Shown here: positions 38,795 through 52,800 of the stretch, piece by piece | Layout of the letters: the number at the start of each line of letters is the position of its first letter | How positions within the stretch are numbered: the stretch's first letter is position 1 | From: Mesaphorura yosii | Lineage: Eukaryota; Arthropoda; Collembola; Poduromorpha; Tullbergiidae | Length of the DNA stretch: 64,000 bases | Assembly: GCA_009869945.1 (NCBI GenBank) | Contig: WIXG01000071.1 | Coordinates: forward strand, 1 to 64,000 | Direction of reading: 5' to 3' | The notes under the pieces: generated by a model | Databases searched by the model: none | Seen by the model: the letters and a program-made list of their open reading frames with translations, nothing else | What the model was told of the DNA's origin: nothing | Position numbers and translations under genes: made by a program

Positions 38795-39543
38795 CTGACT
38801 CGTATACGGCTGTATGCTTAAAATCTGACACTATTAATACCTTAACTGCTAGCTTACGGTCTAAACTATGTACACCATTTGTAAAGCTTGTGTAGGGTAA
38901 ATTTCTCTCATCGCATGCTTTTTCGTCAAGAGAAATATCTGCCTAGAATGTGCCTGGTCGTACTTTGTGTGCGCACTCGTCGATCATGAGTTTGTTGGTC
39001 GAGTGGTCACCAGTACATGTACTTTATCACCTTGCCCCTTTACATCAAACAATCAATGTTTGTGGTCATTGAATGCTGTCTTGATGGAATCTTACAATCT
39101 CACTTAACCTATCTAAACATTATCTAGTAATATTTACAATTCCTATGTGCTCTAACATTTCAGTACAAAGCAGAAACTAGAATTCCACGGATTTGTTACT
39201 CGGGCTCTTTAATGAGATTAGCATTAGCGTAAAAGCCAGAAATCTTTGTCAAGTCAATGCAATACATCAATCTTTTGCCTTGTCCTTAACTGGATGGTTT
39301 CGAACTGATCGTTTCTTGACGCTCTTTCCTACCAGCCTTCCAGCGGAATTCGAGACTTAAAATCTACGTGAAAAAGTCTAAAAATTTTGTATAAATGCTA
39401 CAAAAGGTTACTACTTGCTAAGAAGTCTCTGAATGCCATTCCGTATACAAGAAATCTGCTTTCTTTCATCCAAGCCGGTTTAATTTTGAATCTCATTCCA
39501 ATCCTTGTGTAATCAGAAGCAAAACGTATACCTCACTTCCGCT

Positions 39544-39560
39544 AATTCGAATTTCGAATT
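39544..39560. repeat. 17-bp palindrome AATTCGAA-T-TTCGAATT
   Basis: Perfect 8-bp arms around one base. It may be a dimeric factor site or chance; about one such match is expected in 64 kb. Confidence 0.5.
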
Positions 39561-42500
39561 CCTTCTGTCAGACCGGATTAAGAGCAAGAGCCTCATGTAC
39601 CATATCCGTCGCGTTCCTCGCCTTTATGACTGATGCTATAATTTACACTGCATAATTTTATTAACCTTTTTACATTAAAACACAACAATGAGACCAGATA
39701 AGCTGTATATATTTAATAATGATAATAGTAATTATTATGTAGGTGGTACACACATGCGTCAGTTTCAGAGTCAGAAATACGTGTTTATATTTCACCAATT
39801 GTACGCGCTGCGCTACGCTCCATTTTCAGACCATTACGATTACGATTAGTATCCATCCGTCATTCATCATACCGGTAATTTCACATAATAACTTTATTTT
39901 TCAAGTGAAACAGACAGAAAAACAGAATTTACGGTGCGTAATTTTTTATTGTTCAATTCTCTATTCATTATTCGAGGGAAAAGGGCAAGTCCAGTTTCAA
40001 ATCCTTCAGAGTGCAAGGAGTTTGCTGCATTGTTGCGTCGTTATTATTATCATTATGCCACTTTGTGTTAAAATTTCTCGTCCGTCTCCCTCCCGCTGAT
40101 AAAATAAAATCATCATCTCTGCGCTGCAATATTACAGGCACAGGCTACGGACCTCGCGATTGTGATGGAATCGGAGCGTATAAAATTCGTTATTGTTTAT
40201 CAGCGTTCTGATGTCAAGTAGGAGATGCATCAAGGAGAAACGCAAACGTAGCACAGCGCAGCAAAGCACAGAGCTGAATCTTATCGTGTGTGTCGATCTA
40301 ATAATAAATAATAATAGTGCTGTGGCGTAATGTACTTGTAATAAATATCTGTATCTGAACGGGCAACTGCAAATTATACCATTGTTGGTGTGATGGCGCA
40401 GACATTGTTGGAAATTTTGTGGTACAAAAGAAAATGGCTGGCTGGTGTGTACTACGCTAACACTTACCTTACACATTAACATTATTACATATATAAAAAA
40501 TTGATTTCCTAATTTTAGCATATAAATTCTTTATACAACATAGGAGAGGAAGTTGAACAAAGTTTTTTGAATTCTTTGCAAGTGTAAAGTTTTAGCCAAT
40601 TGAACGGAAATTTTTTGCACAAGGGTGTAATTTTTGTAATAGCAAAGCCTCACCATTGTGATCGCAATCACGATGCTGGGTCGCTCAGGTTGAATGTTGC
40701 TGCAGATAGACGGCATTCATGGGCACCAAATTTCAATTGCATTGGACTAAAAATTTAATCCCCACTCGGTTCAAAAATTTTGTTTCCTCTCCTAGTTTTT
40801 AATTGTACTTACAATCGCTCAATTGTCAAGATCAACAACTTTGCCTCCCACTCCGCGTTCCAGTACCAAAATATAAAAGACTTTCTCTTAACCGAGCTTT
40901 TTCCTACACTTAAAAATATGTGACTCTTACGTAGTAAGTAATGTGCACTTCTCAGCGAACGTACATTAAATAAAAACAGGATTGTTTCTAAGCATTAGGC
41001 AACAACAATAAAATCTAAATGTGTACGTCTAAATTTGCTTGAGATTATTTGAAGTAAATTCCTAGCTGAACGTAAAAGGAGCCTAAAACTCTGGCATTGT
41101 TCGGCACGCAAAACATGGCGGCTCATGAAAACTCAATGTGAAAGCGACCGAAACGAGTTGCAGGGTAGTCCTGTCATGATATCTTACCCACGCTTTCTGT
41201 CGAAAATAATGATTATATCTTCTCTAATGCTATGAGGCAGTATTGTTATTGTAAGCAAGCACGAGAAGGTACTTATGTACTTAATGTTTACGTTTGAAGT
41301 ATAAACTTAATTGAATCCAGCCTTTACTTGTTTCTTAACGCATAGACGCTTAATTAAAGATGGAATTGCTTTAAGCTTCAATAAATCTTTTACATTAGAG
41401 TATTGGCATAAATTCTCTTCCACTCGCATTCAAAGTTGCTCGCAAGACTCACCTCTCTTAACCAAGAACGCAAAATTCTAGACTAAATAGCCTAGCGAAA
41501 AGAACAAGAGAAAGTTATTATTTGAGAAAGTGCGTAACTATAAGCACTACACATACATAAGTTGAATGATTACAAAAAAACTCTTCAGTATTCACTCACA
41601 ATCGGATGTAAACCTTTCTAGTCACTAGTCAGCACACAATCATTGAGTCTTCCTCCTCGACGTATGTACAGCACGGCAATGAATGAATACTTACTCCTGT
41701 TTTTCAGTTTGTTTCATTTCTTATCAAATGGAAAGCAAATTGGGCAGGAGATTTCTTTTTGTCAATCCCTTTCTTAACGCTAAGTTGTCTTACGCTAAAT
41801 TCCTACGCTAGTATAATACAAGTTAGTTGTTATCCTTAAAGAAGTTTAGATTATTCACATCTACTTAGATCCTTGCAGCCAAGTGTATTTGTAGGAGGGA
41901 AATTATGAGAGACGCCTATCGGTAAATTGCAATTGTTGACTTGAAACCTTTTGTCGTCTTGATTGAGACCGAAATTCACGCTTAGTCTAACCTCAATTAA
42001 GTATGGACATTACGATGGTGATCTTTATGGCAGGCCATGACACGAACTACGAATGAATCATTGAATTTAGTTTGATCATTTTCATCCCAGAAAATGAGAG
42101 CCGAGAGTACGAATTTGGTTTGTCCCCGATTCCGATTTGAAATTGCAACATTGTTGTGACCTTTGGCTTGTGGCCCCGCAGTTGCTGGTGCTGCCCACAA
42201 GTCCATTATTACCTTATGACTCTTGTTTTTGTACAATCCAAGCAGGAAAACCTTAAACTAGACCTTATCTTAACCTTATCGTAGCTTAATTAGTTAATGT
42301 CGTCGTCACTGATGTAAAGAATTTTTGCATTTGCTCATCGTAACTATAATGTGAATGAGATTTTGCTTTTGCAGGAGAAAATTCTCATTCTATGAATTCA
42401 TGAGTAATGAAACGCTAAACTCGATACCCTACGTAGAAATCTAATTCTTCTGAGTCTGTACTGATTTGACTTATTATTTGATTTGCTATAATTTCTCTAC

Positions 42501-42664
42501 TACAAATCCTTCGTTCTTTGTTCCATGTATGTAATCTTTTGGTTTATCCTCATCTTCTGTCCTATCAGTGCCACTTTTACCTTTCTTCGCAAGTTTGATC
42601 GAATTTTGGTGGTACGAAATACTGTTTTGTTAAAGTTGAGTGAAGATTTCCATCGTACTCGTCG

Positions 42665-42768
42665 TCAATCGTCATCTTCCTTGTAGTCGGCATGTGCACA
42701 GATTAGGAACAGTAAAGGGAGAGTTCGCCTCCAGAAGATCTCCAGGTTGTAACAGATCTGGCCTTCAA
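42665..42768 (-). CDS. Possible terminal coding exon of a minus-strand gene (tentative)
   Basis: On the minus strand a CTAATC branch-point-like word and a T-rich stretch precede TTTACAG at the upstream edge. The block is about half G+C, richer than its flanks. After two bases that need a phase-1 partner, the frame reads 33 codons (EGQICYNLEIFW, RRTLPLLFLICAHA, DYKEDDD) and stops at TGA, 42665-42667. The middle looks like a signal peptide or membrane segment followed by an acidic tail, though no start Met is in frame. It needs the same phase as the 38035 exon, so the two could be alternative 3-prime ends. Unrecognised; the frame is short enough to be chance. Confidence 0.2.
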
Positions 42769-43176
42769 CTGTAAATGATGAAACAGTTTGATTAGTTTTG
42801 ATTAACTCCTCGTTCGATTATTTGGAGAGAAATTGAATTATTATGCAATTGAGTGAGAACAATTGAGAGTAGAGCACATGAGGTTAACCTTCGCATGCTG
42901 AATTCGGATCATTGCACTTGGCCTTTGCTGGCTTTTTCTATGCACTGGAATGACTTGACATTTAGGAATGATAAATTCGTCCTGTCCACTCTCCACACAA
43001 CAATAACAATAAACAAACAAGGACCCCGAAACAATAACCGGAAAAGTCAAAGTGTTTCATAGTTCACAGCACAAAAGAACAAAGAGAAAGATATTACAGC
43101 ACACATTATGATTACAGGGCAGTGTTTGAGACAAAAAATTATAAACCAAAGACCAAGTCATCATCATCAGCTCTTT

Positions 43177-43191
43177 GTTACGTTACGTTAC
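43177..43191. repeat. GTTAC tandem repeat, 3 units
   Basis: Three exact GTTAC units. The same pentamer is the recurrent motif of the MITE at 15283-15577, probably a coincidence. Confidence 0.8.
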
Positions 43192-43212
43192 ACTGCTGGC
43201 GCAATCACATTG

Positions 43213-43235
43213 ATGATGATGAGGATCATCATCAT
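43213..43235. repeat. GAT/ATC microsatellite hairpin
   Basis: Ten-bp arms ATGATGATGA and TCATCATCAT around a three-base loop (GGA). Typical of a trinucleotide repeat that changes strand. Confidence 0.8.
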
Positions 43236-46200
43236 TCGCGTAACCATCATAATCCATAACTGCTGTCCCAATGCAAGGAGCCAGCAGCAGCCAGCCAGCG
43301 CGAGCCAGCCCAGGACATTCAACGTAGGGGAGTTGTGCTGTGCAGTGGAAAAGGGATGAGCTCAATAATGTGGACATCCTTCCATAAATCATGTCATTTC
43401 TGCTGCCGTTGCTTTTGCTCCTCTTCTTCATTTCCACTGTGCGCGTAATGTTTGCAACAATACCATTAGCATTAGCATTGAATGGCCCCCTTCTTGGGTC
43501 TCAAGATGCATAAATCATACAATCTCAGCCGCCGCCGTGCAAGCGAGTGATCTCAACCTTTTAATACTACTCATACTTCTAGCGAGCGAGTCGTGATGCT
43601 TGTGACTTTTCTCTCTTGTCTTCACTCTCATGTCGTGTTCAAAGTAATTGCGAGACCAAGACACGAACCGTACGCGAAATCAGGGCTAAACTCTGCAATT
43701 TATTTCTACATGCTAAACAACAAACATGTGCATGTGTCCCGAGAGAATATTTGCAAAAATTCTCTTCTTAAATCATTTGTGCTCCGCTGTGCGAAGACGC
43801 ATAGCTTCTGGGCTTGAAGAAACTGTAACAGAGTAAATTGTAGCGTGCTGCTGGTTTAAAATTATGAGGGCACATGAAGAGATGAAGCTGTGATATGCAA
43901 AATGCTGAATTTCAATAAATTGCTGCGTCGCTGCTGTGAACAACAAACTTGTTCTGTTTCCGTCAACGGGAATCAGCCGAAGCTCAGGCTATGCGGAGCT
44001 TCGTCATTTCTTTCCGCCGGATACGAATAAAGATTGAATAATGCGTAGCGTGAGATGGAGAAAATCCAGCGTTCATATTTTCTTTTGACAAGTTGCTCAT
44101 ATATGAAAAATGAAAATGAAGCCTGGCAAAGCGGGCGAGCTTCGTTTCAATACAAATTTCCTTGAAAAAAATCCGGCTTGAAGGAATCTGCAATAGATTA
44201 CATGGCGCGGTAGAGATGACAAAAATGAAATTTCACGTAATAAGGCAAGGCGAGGGAGCGAGAGTTAACTGGAAACACATCGTTCATTTTTCGTGTTACT
44301 AAATTCGTACAAATTTCCATAATCCAGACAACAACAAAGGCGTTTGGGTAAAAGTGAATGATGTCAAGCGTTAGGCACAAAATGCTCGCCTCTGCCGTGC
44401 CATGGATTGGTACAAAGGGGTAAGGACGGCGTACGCGGCTGACCCTTGGCTCGCTATCCTTATCTTGTTCTATAGGCTATTTTATCCTGTGAGCAAGATC
44501 TCATATCCGACCACGGCGTAAAAGGCACCTGTGCTTAAAAAAATTGCACATGTGTTTTCCTCGCGCATTGTTCAGAGTTTTGACGTAAATTATTCGGTGA
44601 ATTTAAAAACAACAAAGAAATACTAAAGGGCGCAAATTCAATGCCTGAATCCTTAACTTATGAACAATTTGAGTATAATAGGAAAGTTGCACAAACAGAA
44701 CCTGTTGTCGTTGTGTTCAAGTCATTCTATTGTGCATCGGCATCACTAAAGGAAAGGTGAAAAGGAAATCATGTCGAGTTGGGCCTGAATTGTTGATTCG
44801 GTTCTGGGATTAATACTTTTCTAGTTTACATTTTCTTCCTTTTCAAACAAAGTTTGTGCAAGAGTCAAAGGCAATCCACAAATAAGAAACGCTTTACAAT
44901 TGCGTTTATTGCTCTATTATTCATCATTTTATTAAGCACACACTCTTCGGCCTGCACTGAACTCGAACTCTTTTCTATTGTTTTATTATGTTTGGCTGTG
45001 CGATGAGCATCGTGCATTCATGACTTCCATCACACATGTGCCAGAGACTCAGTGTTTGTTCCTGTTTTCATTATTGTCGGTCAAGCGAATATAATTATAA
45101 TTCAAGATGAAATATAAATGAAATGGATGGATGATTCAGTAGTTTTGCCCTTGCACATGTGTTCCCGGCCTGAGCTTACGAGAAAATCACGGCTCGAGTC
45201 ATTAGTACCTGCTCAGGCGGGCATCGAGCACAGCGTAGCAGATGGGACAGTGATTGTTCGAATTCATCCCTCACTCGCTTAATAATACAGATTACACCAA
45301 TTCTCTCGAACAATAAATTGGATTGATATTTGCTGGTTTAAAATGTGTTTACGAAACAATGAGCAATCATCAAAATAGAATAATGATAATACAACGCAAC
45401 GAGAAGAAAGACAAATAAAAAATTCAACATTTGATTCGTTTGGACAAGAGGAAGAAGAGTCAGAGTCAGGCCGGCCAAGTGTGATGTGTGGAGAATGCTC
45501 TCAATGCGCTTGAGTGATCCAATTTATAATGTACGGTCAAGTTCCTGACTCGACTTCTCTGCTCTGCCATGATCTCTTTGTTCATAATTATACAATGAAT
45601 TTATTCTGGCCTGCGAGCATTGTAATTTTGTAATTTATGAAATCAATCTAACTTTAATTTTTCATTGTACTATTATCGCGCAGAGATCACGATCCACAAC
45701 TGTGGCTGTGGCAGTATTTGTGTTGCGCTGTCGGGTTCGTCCTCTTTCCTTCACACCCAGCGCAGGCCAGGCCGGTGTCAGACCAACACTCGGACCATTT
45801 CATTAGCGATGATCAGTTCGTGCACTCGTGTTCGGGATTCAGGAATCCCGTCCAATTTCAAAACCACATCCACAACTCGTGCACTTTACGTCAGTAAATG
45901 TGGTAACTGATCAATCTTCCACCAGTATCGCATATCTGACTGCGTCTTGGAATCCAGAACAACTTTGAGCAAGATGTGGGAAAAAAATTTGATCTTGATA
46001 ATCTATTTAACATCATTTGCGAATTCACAGCGCGATGATGATAATGAAGAACAATGTGTCAAATGACAAAATGCAAAACTTGAGTGAAATAAAAGTCGAC
46101 GGCATGAAAATCCAGTATTTCCACTTTCGTGATCTCGCTCTGCGTGGCAAGAACAATTTCTGATTGAAATAAAATCAGTCTCCTCTCGGCACTTGTTCGA

Positions 46201-49200
46201 GAAGAGATGTCATGCAGGCAAGAATCAAATTTGGTGAATATCTAGTTTACACAACAAACAACTAAATATTATTCCTACTCAGCACAGTACGGCCAAAGTA
46301 TACATAATTATATATAATCAATGCGTGTATTATATTTTTACAATAATTATTACCAGTGCGAGAAACTTGTACGCTCATTCTATTGTGTTGAACCATGTAA
46401 TTTTTTATTCGTGCAAAAACTGGCCGAGGCTGCGCTGCGACGGGACCAAAAGTTGAAGTCCCATTCGAGATTTAACGAAAAGCATTCAATAAAATCCATC
46501 AAGCTTTCTTCTTGCATTGTAGGTGCGCATTATAACAAGTTTATCCGTAAAGACCTGACGAAACAAATCGTGCTCGCCTCAAAGATTATTTAGGAAAACC
46601 ACTGCACAAGTTACCGTATAATCTTACATCGTATTATAATAATATTACCATTAATTTTATAGTGTAATAGCTGCATCAACATGAATAAGAAGAAGGCTTG
46701 TCTTTTGTCAGTGTAGTGCTCAATGGCAATCATCATCGCCGCCCGCACTCCACACTTATCAGTACACAAGAATCACATCGCGAGATCTGTGAATTGGAAT
46801 GGGCCGAAGGAGAATAGCAGAAACGTGTATAGCAATCGTGTAAAATGGAAATTATACGCAAATGCAAAAGTCCTCTTCCTTAATTTTCTATTCTTTTTTA
46901 ATTTTTAATTCGCGTAATTATAATGAAAAGAATAATGATTAGTGAGAATACCATGTCTTTTGAAACCCGATTCTTTTGTACCGTCTGTCTGATTTTGTTA
47001 TCACTTCGCGGAAAACAAGGCTTGTTTGCACTTTCATGATTTTTATCAGCAAACCACCAAACTCACTGCCACTGCAATCAGGGTCTTTGCTCGATGTCGT
47101 TGCCAATTGCCAATTAACAAAAAACGCAAAGTGGTTTGTAAATATCATGTCAAAATCTCGAAAGGGAACAGCAGCGAATGAATTTTGCAACTTGGTGCAA
47201 GTCAAAAGGCTAATAAGTACCGTCTACAAAATGACAAATCATTATCCTTGCGACAGGTATAATTTACGACAACGACAAGGAACAAACCAAAACATTTTTT
47301 ATGGATTACTCGCTTGGTGTATGCAAAAAGTTTAATTTTATTCTGTGTTTTTGTCGCGTATGCAATTTAAATGTAATCTAATAATTTTCGTGAAAGCAGG
47401 ACAGATAATTGACGAGACAAAATTCTCCTCATAATTGGAGCAGGATGTCACATGCAAGTTATGGTTCGTTACGACCGCACAAACTTGAGAATATTTCTGT
47501 GCTCTCATAAATTCTGTCCTGCATCAATAAACTTTAACGTTTATTACAACAAATCTTTTCTTATGGCCTCGTGTTGTGTTTGCAGTTTGCAGGGAGTTTT
47601 CTAGAATATGAACGCAGTCCCATCTGAGGCTGAATCCAACCCGCCCGAATCTGTGTGCTGCCGTCTGACAATGGAATATACGATGGAATGAAAATAGTTA
47701 GTACTGCGGCAATAAAAATTCATAATAAAATCCCGGGAAAGTGAATACGAAGTACTTGCCACATAAAAGCATAAGCGCGGCATAAAAGCTAAAAAGGAGC
47801 CGAAACTAGAAAAAGTTTCAAGTTTTTTATTTCTTGGAATTGTTTTCTGTTTCTTTGCTCTTTCTGTGCTGTGGTATAAAAGTCAAGTAGGTAGTAAAAT
47901 AAAATATGTTTCAGTACAAATAACATATATAATTTTGATTGTAAAATATCCAGCTGCAAGACAGGCCTTAGCTGCTGGTTGGCAGTGACGGTTGTAACAG
48001 CAAGCAGAATTTTATACTTTACCTGGAACCTGATGCGTGAAAGCGAATTTCACTTTGTATTTACAACCGAATCTGAAAATCTCGATCAAAATTGTCCGAT
48101 TGTGTTTACGACAACTCGCATTGTGGAAAACCCCGTTTAAGTGCCGGCTCTAACTGAGCGAAACGGTCCCTGCTTTAAATTTTAAATGGAATCGCTCAAA
48201 ATAGAATGGGCTGGTCTCGGCCAGTCCATGGAATTTTTGTGAACATAAATATGCAAAAGCTGGCCATTTCAGTCCGCTGACTCTGACTGAAAATCTGTTC
48301 TTGTCGGTTGTTGTGTGCTGGCAAGAGAAACCCCAATAAGCAGTACGGTTTCACTGTACCGATTGTGAGAAATATAGCCGGGCAATATGCTACATTTGGG
48401 CTGCGACGGTGCATATGTGGCAGTAAACGACGAAAAGTCGCCTACCGTTATGTAAAGTGAAAGGACTAAAACCAACCCATTTATTTCGTGTAGGGAAAAG
48501 ATGCTGCAGCACCTTCATTGCGGGATTTGAGTCTGAGTTGACCAAAATACGTGGCAAACTACTTGAGCGCATAGATTATGGCAATAAAAGGAGTTTATGT
48601 GACATTATCTTTGTGCTGCTGACTACCGGCGGATCTGGCACTTTCAATGCCACACACCATGTTATAAATATCTCCAGAATTTCCATGCCTTCTGCGTAGG
48701 TGTAATAGGGCCGACTAGTCTGAGTAATTCTTGCAGATAATGCCGCTTCGAAACTGAGTACGATTCCACTCCAAGGTTGCGCTGCAACATGCATTGGATT
48801 GCATTTCTCCCAAGGGAGCCTATCCTTTCCACGCCAAGCTTTACACACTCTCCACTCAGCGAGGTACACCCACTCAGAGAGGCCCGACAGAAAGCCGGAT
48901 AGATTTTTCTTTCGTAACCTTCACCTGCTTACGTACGTTGGTCAAATGCACGTTCGCCCTTCGCGTGCGAGCTCAGTACTGGGAGTATGAGAGCGGAAAA
49001 GTTATTCGGCTTATTACATAAAAACATAAACAGAATTTTCATTTTAGTTTTGGTTGAAGACTCTCTGCCAGGTTCGGAAAAGCAAACAAGATAAAGGCCG
49101 GGCGTAAGAGCGTGGCGGAAGGTAAAAAGTAAAGGAAGGGTAAAGTGAAAACACAAAGTTTATAAAACTTTACCAAGCAGAAACTGGAACACGAGCGTGT

Positions 49201-49356
49201 GTTGTGTCGTGCCCTGCATTCCGGTGGGTACGGTACAGCGTGAGCGTGCAAGGAGCGTGAGTGCAGCACGGACGGATGGTTAGATGGATGATGATTGTAA
49301 CGAACGATATAAAATTACACGGCAGTAGCATACCAGCACCAGTAGCAAGGTTGATG

Positions 49357-49866
49357 GTAAGTAAGTTTCAATACTTATAAGGCTTGCAGAATCAGAAACT
49401 GGGGCAGTTCTCAAGTTACAGTCATCATCACCATCAGCAGCCCAGCGAGCCTATCTCACCTAACACGGTACTGGCACAGAAGCAGAACAGAAGCACTGCG
49501 CCCATAAAATATAATAATGTAGTATGGGACTTTCACTCACTCGAATTATATTGCATTACTCGCATCTCCTTGCACTCCACAAGGACAGAACCTCATCGGC
49601 TGCTGGATGTGCTTGGCTTCGTTTTGAAATGCTATTATTCTTCAAAACGAATTAGATACTTTTGCAGCCGTCAAGTTGGAAAGAAGTCTGGCGAAATGAA
49701 AAGGAGGCTTAAACGACAACTGCACAACGACGATCAATTTTTGTCTCATTCTTTCACCAGACTTTCCTTTTTGCGCTCGTTTACTCCTCTTCTGGTATCA
49801 TGCCCGTGTTGTCTCGTGTCACACAATCCTGCTGGCAAGCCAAGCATTGATTTCATCGCATCATAA
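49357..49866 (+). other. Donor-like site and a 160-codon frame (weak candidate)
   Basis: GTAAGTAAGT, a perfect donor match, follows an ATG at 49354-49356. Only 33 bp later GGCTTGCAG could act as an acceptor into a frame of about 160 codons ending at 49866. That frame begins polar and His/Gln-rich (SSYSHHHHQQPSEPISPN), has a basic patch (KKSGEMKRRLKRQ), and is otherwise unrecognised. A 33-bp intron would be unusually small for an animal. The frame itself has no ATG near its start. Its length is slightly above the chance maximum I expect. Confidence 0.15.
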
Positions 49867-49869
49867 ACA

Positions 49870-52800
49870 CAGACAATACGACACAGGAGCATGTCCCAGG
49901 CTCAAATGCGCCGGGTTTCCTTTTTTGAGTACGTATTAAAAAGTTGAATGAAAGTCCTGCTGGCTGGAAGCAAAAGACAATGGCTTTTGAGAGCTTCCTT
50001 ACCTTGCCTGCATTCTTTTGTGTGAGTGGGTCTTAATTTCAGTGATATACGAAATTATAGGGAGCCGGGCAAAATTCGTGAATGCGGAAGAGTGCTACGA
50101 GGAAGGTTCAGGAAGGATGCCGGTAAGAGAAGGGGAAGGAGTGCTTTCTGCTTTCTCTTTTATGCATGCATTCATTGTCCTCTTTTATTTATGCCGGTCT
50201 GCCTCGCGTTGAATATGTGATCTTTTTCAATTCCAGGCTTACTAACAAAGTAGGCATAAAGTATTATTAAAATGATCCTTGTTAGGAGGAAGAAATCAGC
50301 ACAGCAGCTCAGTCAAGCGCACCATTCGCTTTGCAAGATTTCTCTTTCAAATTTATCAATTTCTATTGTGCAGGTAAAAACATTTTTCCAACTTCCCCTT
50401 GCCTCATGCGCTTTGATCAAATTCTTTTCTTTCACGGGCTGATTTGAAATCAACACAATTGGATGCATAAGGCGTAATAATACCTGAGCTCGTTGCAATT
50501 TTCCATTTTGTCCGGTTTCATTACCCGATCTGGGTAGTGAGTTTTGATTCGTGAAACGGGAAACTACAATCTGCAAGATCAAACGATCGACCGGCCCACT
50601 TCTTCATGTTCTTTGCAGCAGGAGACAGGATGTGCAACGCAACGTGCTATTTTGGTATTCAGAACCTACACTTTGTACCTGACAAGGTTATACTATGCCA
50701 TCAGCCCCAATTACTAAACCTTGAACAATGCAACTTCTGCAAATTCTTTGCATTTGCCCTAATTAAAGTTTACTGTGTAATTAGAGCTTGAATGTTCGAA
50801 CAAACTTCCTTCTTCAAAGCACTACAAGTTGCAGCAAACGATATGCGTATTTGTGTTTTGCACAAAATAAGACATATGAGGCATTATTGCGATCCTAATA
50901 CGAGGGATGTTCTCCTTAGTTTCCCTCTGCCCTTTCTCCTGCGTGGCTTCGGCTACCTCATTTCATGTGAAAATGGAACTCAACTATTCATAATTTACGA
51001 AAGCATGTCGTCAGAATGTTCTTAGTGCATCGAAGGTAGCAATTCTGTAATATTCACAGTCATCCTTCCTCTACAGTTCTTTAAGCAGTGCCTGCCTCAC
51101 TCCACGCTGCGTACTGGATTACATCGTAGTCGTAGCTGTTATTTAACTTTCACTTCAATTTGATGTCTGCTAATATTTTCTCTCGCCTCCAAAGATTTTA
51201 AACTGACTAAACTCTTTCCCGACGTCGTAACTTACAAACTCCTCTTGTGTTTGGTCCCTGACTGCAACAAGCACAAGCCTGTAGCACACAGACACGCTGT
51301 GGATTTTACTTCAAGCAACTAGCATTCAACAAAGTTGAAGAGTCGTGTAGTCGTGAGTTTGTTATACGTGAGGTAGGAAAGTAACTTGAGTTGGGTAGGC
51401 TTCTTTCCAGATTTTCGCCTGCAGAAGCTTGAGACTTAAGAAACTAAACTTTCTGCATTACTTGTGTGAGAAATCACTGCTGGTTGGCAGCCTACCACAA
51501 TAACTACTACGCACGGAGACTTCCATTCGCCATTTCAGTGTAGCCAAGCTGCACGTTTCTCGACCTCTTCACAAAATGTCTCATCTGTGCCTTCGGACTT
51601 GAGCCTTAAACAAAGCGCAGCGGCATCTCAAGCAAGCAGAGTGAGGTTGATACGAGAAACTCCACAAATCTCGTCATATTAGACTTTCAAATTGACCCAT
51701 TATTTATCGGCAGAGAAAGAAAAGGAAAACATGACTTTTGCAAACGCAAACGTGCACAAGAGCAAATGGCAAGCTTTAATCTTGAGAACTTTCTCTGCAT
51801 TTGCCGTGCACCAAGAACACACAGTTAGCAGAAAGAAGATTCCTGTTCTACTTGTGTATTTGGCGCAAAAGTGCTTTCTTGAGGATCTTCGCCACTTCCT
51901 GTCTTATAAAAATCCTCGAGTCTTGAGCTCCGTCGCTTAAAAATCAATTTCGGATTAGCGCGATGATTTATTGCCTGGACAGGAAAAAAAAGGGAGGATG
52001 TGAAACAAAAGTCGACGCTCACATGGCGTGCAGAGCGGCGTGCTTGCCCAGCCTGCATTTCCGGTTACATACTTTTGTCATCACGAGACTGTCGTCATTG
52101 TCCAGTGCAGCGCGGCACTGCAGTTGTTATTGAATGCCAGCGTAATTAAAACCGAAGCAATACAAGGCTACCCAACAGCGCAAGGCCTTTACCGCTTACC
52201 ACACGAAACTCAATTTGCATACGGACTTCATGCCAAAATGCCGTGGCACATAATAACAAAATGTAAATGTGGATTTTGTTTATGTTTTCATATTCCACAC
52301 GACACACGGGCGATGGGCCGGAGCAGTGTAGCGGTGTGGCGGCAGTGGAATGGCATAATAATGCCTGAACTAGCACTATAAACTGGGCGCAATCACATTA
52401 CTAAAGTCTCTCGCCAAGTCCTGCCATGCGAAAGAGCCGGAGCCAACAACGAAACAGCAGGTGTCAACAAAAGGTCCGGAAACAAAAATCATACGTGCCT
52501 AGATTACCAAACCAAAAGCCATTCATATATTATTCATTTGCATTGTTATGCCATGTTGTGTTTCACAACTCTCGACCCAGGCGCTCGCAATCGCTGCTCA
52601 CAGTCAGTCAGTCACGGCCTGGGCAAAGGCAGAGGTGAGGTTGACCAGTCAAATGCAACAAGCGCGACATAAACATGATACGCGAAATCACAAAGGCAAG
52701 GCACACACGGTCGCTTTATCGAGCTGTTACCGGTGAAGGCTGAAGTAAAATCTAGTCGACCTGAAGAACAAAAGCACGTTGACTCAGCGTTTTTGACAGC

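Larger units (their letters stand above)
36400..42800. other. Low-repeat tract, possibly transcribed (UTR-like)
   Basis: By eye this block differs from the rest of the window. Short tandem repeats and GCCTGGC- or GCATGC-type words are scarce except at about 39.7-40.5 kb, and it contains several splice-like signals. It could be exons plus long 3-prime UTR of a minus-strand gene, but A/T counts showed no strand skew and I could not fix a polyadenylation site. Both strands carry AATAAA words. Confidence 0.25.
42800..49350. other. Noncoding tract with simple repeats
   Basis: No supported gene. Contains the GTTAC triplet repeat (43177-43191) and a GAT/ATC hairpin (43213-43235). Frames such as 46976-47335 start at TTG and face an open antisense frame, so I treat them as chance. 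Confidence 0.55.

Noticed and set aside
40132-40521. 129-codon minus frame containing a GTAAGT donor-like word
   Set aside because: Hydrophobic, repetitive composition from A+T-rich runs; no acceptor or domain.
46939-47335. Overlapping plus (119) and minus (88) frames
   Set aside because: The plus frame begins at TTG, and mutual antisense openness indicates chance.
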